A stretch of 64,000 nucleotides of DNA, taken from assembly GCA_034190875.2 (NCBI GenBank), contig CM067356.1:48165163-48229162 (forward strand). Direction: 5' to 3'. Made by a program: the position numbers and the translations under genes. Below, piece by piece: positions 59,001-64,000 of the stretch (the first letter of the stretch is position 1; every line of letters starts with the position of its first letter). A model generated the notes under the pieces. It was given only the letters and a program-made list of their open reading frames with translations. It did no database searches and was not told the DNA's origin. Origin of the DNA: Urechis unicinctus. Lineage: Eukaryota > Annelida > Polychaeta > Xenopneusta > Urechidae.

Positions 59001-61000
59001 AGTGCAACGAGTTACAGCGTCAATCCAAATGTTGATGCAGCATGTAAAATGAATGTGTTCTTTCATTACACTCATTTATTAAGATAATGCGGTCCCTGTG
59101 GCATTTAAGAATAAACCGCCAACTTGCTTATTGGGAACATGGTTAGATTATTACCGTATAAAGCAATGAAATATTTTATAATAGCATATGCTTCAGTCCT
59201 CATGATCGGGACCCTACTTTTCAGGGCGGAATTCAACCAAAATGTCATCTATCGAATAACACCCAGATGAAAAGGTTTTATGTATCGCGTGAGATTTCGA
59301 TAATACGTATAGCAGAAAAGAGATGCATGGCTTTTGTGTTTGGAGACCTTGTGCTTTATGCAATTCGTAATGCATCGGATGTTTGCTTAAATAAATAGTA
59401 CCCTTTCGACTGTAGATGTTTGTTTCTAGTATAATTGCGTCACTCACGAAACAATAATAGCGAATCCGAATGGCGTGTTTAAGTGTTCATTAAATAGCGA
59501 GTATTAAAGCAATCATCAATCTGTCTATTTGCCTATGTACATTAATGTTAGCGGTTCTTTCGTTTTATCACTCATTGAAAAGTAGGCTGGAATTTAGCAA
59601 TAATTAAAATGTCATAAGAAACGTAAGATTGTATTGGCATTTGGATAACTGGTTATCATTTCCTGATCCAAAAATCCCCGTGCTGTCTCGTACAGCATAC
59701 TGGTTTGAGCAGAGCATTTGTTGCTGGCATTATCGAATAAAAAAACTCGCTTCGTAGCCGTTCATGTCTTTGTCCACGATATCGTGTCGTTTATAGATAA
59801 ATATTTCCACGATGATTGCGTTTCAAATCATTATCATCAACATTTGACCAGAGTTGCTCATAATGAACAAGAATTATCGGCCAAAAACTTAATATCTATT
59901 TATTCGGAAGCTTAGCTGCAATGCTGTTTCTTCTGTCAATTTACCCACTGTTATTGTACATATTTGCTGATTTTTCGCAAGAACGCATATTGGCTTTTTT
60001 ACAACCAGTAATGCAATTTTTCTGTGGCTAATGGAAGCATAATAAACAAAATAACAATAAAAGCAGCGACCGATTTGATAACTTTGATAATACCAATACA
60101 TCCACCATCAGATACTATAATTTCCTTCGTCAATCATCTTATTGATATGTTTGCAGGATTTATGACCCTGCTGCAATGGGGCAGTCGGATGAGATCTTAA
60201 AACAACCCAGCTTATCATCGCATAAGAGACGATACTGAGTAACAAATACATCCTACGCAAGATCAGGGATAAGGGCTGATTATAAAACAAAGAAGAAAAC
60301 AGGTATATTCAATTCCATTACAATCCCAATCGGATCTCAAAGCCTACTCAGACAGGCACTAACTCAGTTTCTTTCTAACATTCGTTGACGAAGAAGAGTA
60401 CGTACATTGTGTATCGTTTTTGTTTTGCCAAATATTTGACCTGCATTGGCTGCTTTAAAACATATTCTACAGACACATTGAGCAACATCAATATCCGCAG
60501 AAGACAGTACAAAATAACAATAGCTTGTTTCGTACTGACAGAAAGTATCTGATATGTACCATGGCATTTGGAACAGTCATTGCGTTGGAAGTGAAGCACA
60601 TTTGCATGGGTCCATTCACTCAAGACGTTTATACAGCTGATAGGTTCAACAGGCTCTGCCAAATGCTGAAAGTCCAGTGAGACTCTCTAACATAATCCCA
60701 GCGGCTTGAAAACCTCATCTAGCGGTACAATATGGAGGATTGAAAGCAAAACCAATTCCACTTTAGACTTTTTATATTCCCATGAGCCCATATCGATTGC
60801 TCTCAGTGGAAGGAATTGCATCGGTAAGGCAAGATGTACAATTACATGATAAGTCGATTGATTATGTGAATATAGCCGTGTAATCTATACAGTGCATTGT
60901 ACCTGTCAGAAATGGACATCAATTTTCCATTGTGCATTCCATCTATTGTATAACCGACAAAACAACTCTCTGCGAAGAGGTACAATTATGAAGTATGGTA
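56058..61000. repeat. Copy C: old, diverged partial copy of the 8.3 kb unit
   Basis: C starts at GTAGCGATGTATTTATGATG, matching unit A from about 42009. It continues in order: a GATTGGCGT block, a TTATA(C/G)(G/T)AATGA(G/A)CATT block (56350), GATTA(C/T)CGGATCATT (56520), a short GAGAGA tract (56726-56757), GAGGCTTGGTTGTAGG (58638), CCATCGAGTAA (58955), CCCTGTGGCATTTAA (59095), TATCGAATAACACC (59250), GAAGTGAAGCACA (60590) and CGGCTTGAAAACCTC (60703). It lacks the equivalent of A about 42450-44150 and has about 1.6 kb (56890-58470) with no clear counterpart in A or B. It contains text matching both the A-only and the B-only blocks. The right end (about 61000) is approximate. Confidence 0.8.
56764..56889. 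repeat. Tandem duplication of a 62-64 bp unit inside copy C
   Basis: Copies 56764-56827 and 56828-56889 share AAATTT(C/A)TATGTTGGCACC, TCGAT, ATGGT, GGCT and TACATCCCCT. The second is shorter and partly diverged. Confidence 0.8.
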
Positions 61001-63469
61001 CGACGCCGAGTGCTTTCACCCTCATTGTTTTTAAAGAGGGCCTCGCTTCTTACCTTTCTCAAAACCCGACACACGACAGTGCAAACCTGTATGGAATGTT
61101 GTGCTATAGTTGTCCAATGTGGCAAAGGTGGATATATTAATTAACCGATGTTCATTATCACCCACTACTGATTATCTTACAGCACATACAATGCGCCTTG
61201 CTGCAGGGTATTCTTATCACATTTCCACCGATACAAGAACGCTCTCTGCTGTTAACGAATTCGTTACCATGAAATGCGTTTGGTTCCTCTTGGTGTGAAA
61301 CCTAAAGGAAATACGATCATGAATGTATTTCTCTCCTTTTCATACCTTTACTCCACAATAGAATCAATGCGCAAACACACGCATCTACATATGTCAGTAT
61401 TTAAGTTAATTCTATGGGACTATGGGACTAGTTAACACGTATCTGTACATGTCAGTATGTAAGCTGGTGAACGTCTAATTCTATGTGACATTAGGACTAA
61501 TTAACGGCATTATTGGGGTAAAATAAAATGTAACGGAAACAGTGTGAAAGGAAAAGTAAATTGATTAATTATCATATCTACTCAGTTAAAGCTACCTACG
61601 ATGGCAACAGCAACATTTAACCGAGAAGATGTGATCTGGATGGAGAGGTACTGTCGATGGTGTGCGTTTATGTCATATTAAGCAATCACAACATGCTCGG
61701 TTTTGTGCGCGATTCGCCGCACTACTGATGTTTACGCTCGATTAATTCTCACCTTGGTTAGTTTTATTTGGTTTTGCCACCGCTATTTACAGTGCATTGG
61801 ATGTTGCTCGATTCATTTGCGGTTGAAATGCCAATCACAATCGGCGCATCTTATAAGTTGGCAAGAATTGCCGTCTCCTACATTTTTTAATATTATTGAC
61901 GAATGTGCAAATATGATAGTTAGTCGTTTAAATGATTTTAGTTTATAGCCATCAAAAACGACTATCACAATACATATGCGCTGTTCATTGCTGAAAATGA
62001 TGGCGTTCCTCTTGTTCATTATGAAGGTGAGAGAGCATAAAACTGGATAATGGAGGGCCGTGGCGCAATTTATGTCCTGCCTTAAGTGGGTCATTATGCA
62101 TTCTACTGTGGTAAGCTACCCACAAAACGCTTTATCGCTGTTTTTGTTGTACCATTCAAGGAAGACGCCATGGTTGTGAACGCCCCGCATAAGGATGTCG
62201 ATAATATCGCATCTAGCATAGATACAGCAAATAATGTTCCCTGGTTATTCAATACATTTGATCAAACACAATTCTGACTGGCATATTCCGTCAGTGTTGA
62301 CAAACAACAGTTAACAGAATTGAGACCATCACATATAACCCATATGTTCAGAGACCTTTAAGCAGGTAGCCTTCCATAGTTGGGATATGAGGATACAGCA
62401 TACTTTTCATCGGTTAAAAAACAATGTGTATTCGTGAGTGAGTATTGCCGCACCGTATATAATTTCCGTTTGTAAGAATTTGTTATAGACAGATAGACAG
62501 TGGAATAATCATGATGTCTCGTTAAGCAAAAGTAATGTAACCTAGAGTAAAGGATAGCGACTAGAAAATATAATCAGTCGACTAGAGGTGATAATTGATG
62601 TTTGCATCTTGTGATGCAATTTTTTAAAGTAAGGTTTTCATGACAGGCTGTCAGGTTTTGTATTTGAGCGTAACATTTGTGCACAATCAGAACAAATGAT
62701 GCGGCCAACCTAAATAGCTGCCAATATTTGACCTCTACTGCCATAAATGCTGTTATTTTCCCATAAACCTCAGCGACAAAGCAACCGACAACACAATACG
62801 TCTTGTCCGGTGAAGGGCTCTGAGTAATGCAAGGTCCTTTCACATCCAATTAGTAGACAACATCATTGCATCGCAACTTTGTCACATGATGAGGTCAAAT
62901 CACAACCCGGGGTCCTACAATCATAGAGCGCATCTCATATATGGCGTATTGCGTCCCTGATGGGTTTGACATAAAGGACCTGTAGCCATGTCACAAGAAT
63001 ATACTCAATATTGATAACCTGAAGAGCTGAATCTTATGATGTACTGTAAGCCTCCATAAATATCTCCATCTCGAACAGCGTGTGTTCTACCTTCTTTCAA
63101 ACTACGAGCGAGTGCTCCCCAGGCACAGCATTATGGAGGTTTGATTATTTTAACCCTTGTAAAAGCCTGCGGTGTTATTTTAAGCATCAGCTAGGATGAC
63201 ATTGCGGTTACATTTTAACCAGGTTATTTATTAGTAAAATAGCGATATCCAAGCATTTGTATATTTCTAACGATGGTGAAACAGATCGCCTGATTGGTTA
63301 GTCATTCGTGATGGTAATCGATATCGACGTCTTAACGGAATACTATTTGCACAAGAAAGCATATGGATGACCCTGGTATATCATCAGCCAATCCCTTGAT
63401 AAGGGCCGAGGGGTGAAGGGATGACAATTGAATATATCGAGAAAATAGTGCGTAATCTTCACATTGCAA
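61001..63469. other. Intergenic DNA between copy C and the right-hand LINE
   Basis: This holds a diverged tandem pair (61383-61438 and 61442-61506; shared ATGTCAGTAT, AATTCTATG and GGACTA(G/A)TTAAC). Otherwise the open frames are short (93 codons at most) and featureless. Confidence 0.5.
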
Positions 63470-64000
63470 TATATATGTGTTTATTTCGTACTCAAGGTAC
63501 CTGCATAAACAATAACTGTGATACATAAATTTAAACTATAGTGCTACATTCAACGGAAAAAGAGATAAAACTGTTACGATACTAGAATATCTTGTATCAT
63601 CAAATAAATCATTTCATCGTCAAATTCATCAATCATAATTTCATTGTTTTTAACACAAAACAATGTATTTAAGATACAGACCAAAGCATTCTGTTCATCT
63701 GTTAACGAATCTTTCTTGATAATCTGTGTGATATTGAACCCCACCTCATTATGTACATTAATGTTGTATTTGTGTCTTAGGTAAGCAATATTGCGACCCA
63801 AAGGTGAAAGGGCATTAGAACAAGCATGTTTGATCACATACTTAACTACTGCGTTGTCACTGTGATTCATTTGGACAATCATTTTCAGCGTTTTAATGCA
63901 TAAGGAAACGCTAATGTGTAGTTGGCCACTTAATGGCCCCAGTACCCAAGTATGCGAAGCAATTGGAAGGTTGAGTATTCGCCTAACAGCCTTATTCCAC
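63470..64000 (-). mobile_element. 3' end of a second LINE running off the window
   Basis: On the minus strand, coding for an ORF2 C-terminal tail (64000-63574) is followed by about 100 bp of 3' UTR that reaches an AATAAA-containing word (complement of 63480-63486, context ACGAAATAAACAC) and a short TATATA-type tail near 63470. A 3' UTR ending in a TACGAAATAAAC-like word and simple repeat is typical of this LINE type as I know it. The rest of the element lies to the right of the window. It cannot be the lost 3' part of the LINE at 5.6 kb, because it is 55 kb away. Confidence 0.75.
63574..64000 (-). CDS. LINE ORF2 C-terminal tail, partial (open to the window edge)
   Basis: The frame is open from the right edge of the window to a TAA at 63574-63576, about 141 codons. 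An internal ATG at 63880-63882 is not the start, since the same frame reads WNKAVRRILNLP and SHTWVLGPLSGQLH upstream of it. The WxKAVRRI(x)xLPxxxH block, followed further on by a segment such as SPLGRNIAYLRHKY, is the conserved region after the reverse transcriptase in CR1-like ORF2 proteins of marine invertebrates. The enzyme would reverse-transcribe the element RNA at a nicked target, but no catalytic block is in view. No stop or frameshift is seen, so this copy may be younger than the one at 5.6-8.6 kb. Confidence 0.8.
   Translation of the reverse strand, partial: WNKAVRRILNLPIASHTWVLGPLSGQLHISVSLCIKTLKMIVQMNHSDNAVVKYVIKHACSNALSPLGRNIAYLRHKYNINVHNEVGFNITQIIKKDSLTDEQNALVCILNTLFCVKNNEIMIDEFDDEMIYLMIQDILVS

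Overview
The window looks like a gene-poor, AT-rich stretch of an animal nuclear genome. The evidence is eukaryotic in kind: long dinucleotide and tetranucleotide microsatellites, a non-LTR retrotransposon of the CR1/jockey-like type with an APE-type endonuclease and a reverse transcriptase, long diverged inverted and direct repeats, and a recent multi-kilobase tandem duplication. There are no operons, no dense coding, no tRNA or rRNA genes, and no host exon that I can support. The LINE's ORF1 (ending WPEGIGCRR-like) and its ORF2 C-terminal tail (WNKAVRRI) resemble elements common in marine invertebrates such as molluscs, annelids and brachiopods. That attribution is an inference and the species is not identified.

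Layout. Positions 1-5.6 kb hold unannotated DNA with two small diverged duplications (2.0-2.3 kb and 4.1-4.5 kb). A minus-strand LINE occupies 5598-8606, with ORF1 on the right (7605-8606) and ORF2 on the left (5598-7547). ORF2 is split by one in-frame TGA and is cut off before the YxDD active site. ORF1 carries, in frame, a 36-codon segment copied from ORF2. From 9.9 to 11 kb are GT/AC microsatellites. An approximately 1 kb element-like structure bounded by ~200 bp diverged inverted arms lies at 11.7-12.7 kb. From 12.7 to 39.5 kb there is no recognisable gene. That stretch holds a 3 x 25 bp minisatellite, a 600 bp ATGT/ACGT tetranucleotide tract, small tandem duplications, an AT tract, and possibly one hAT-type transposon end near 35.25 kb.

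The largest structure is at 39.47-61 kb. Two units of about 8.3 kb (A, 39468-47800; B, 47801-56060) lie head to tail with no spacer and are very similar. They are followed immediately by an older, strongly diverged partial copy (C, about 56058-61000) matching the last two thirds of the unit. A short further relative (D, 32945-33100) lies upstream. Using C and D as outgroups, several differences between A and B can be read as independent deletions in A or in B after duplication. Each of A and B contains a long (CT)n-(AT)n-(AG)n hairpin-capable locus whose non-repetitive shoulders are also complementary.

The window ends inside a second LINE of the same broad type (63574-64000, minus strand), of which only the ORF2 C-terminus and 3' end are visible. 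I see no new biochemical system encoded here. The notable content is structural: a chimeric LINE ORF1, the tandem duplication with a readable history, and two long inverted-repeat loci.
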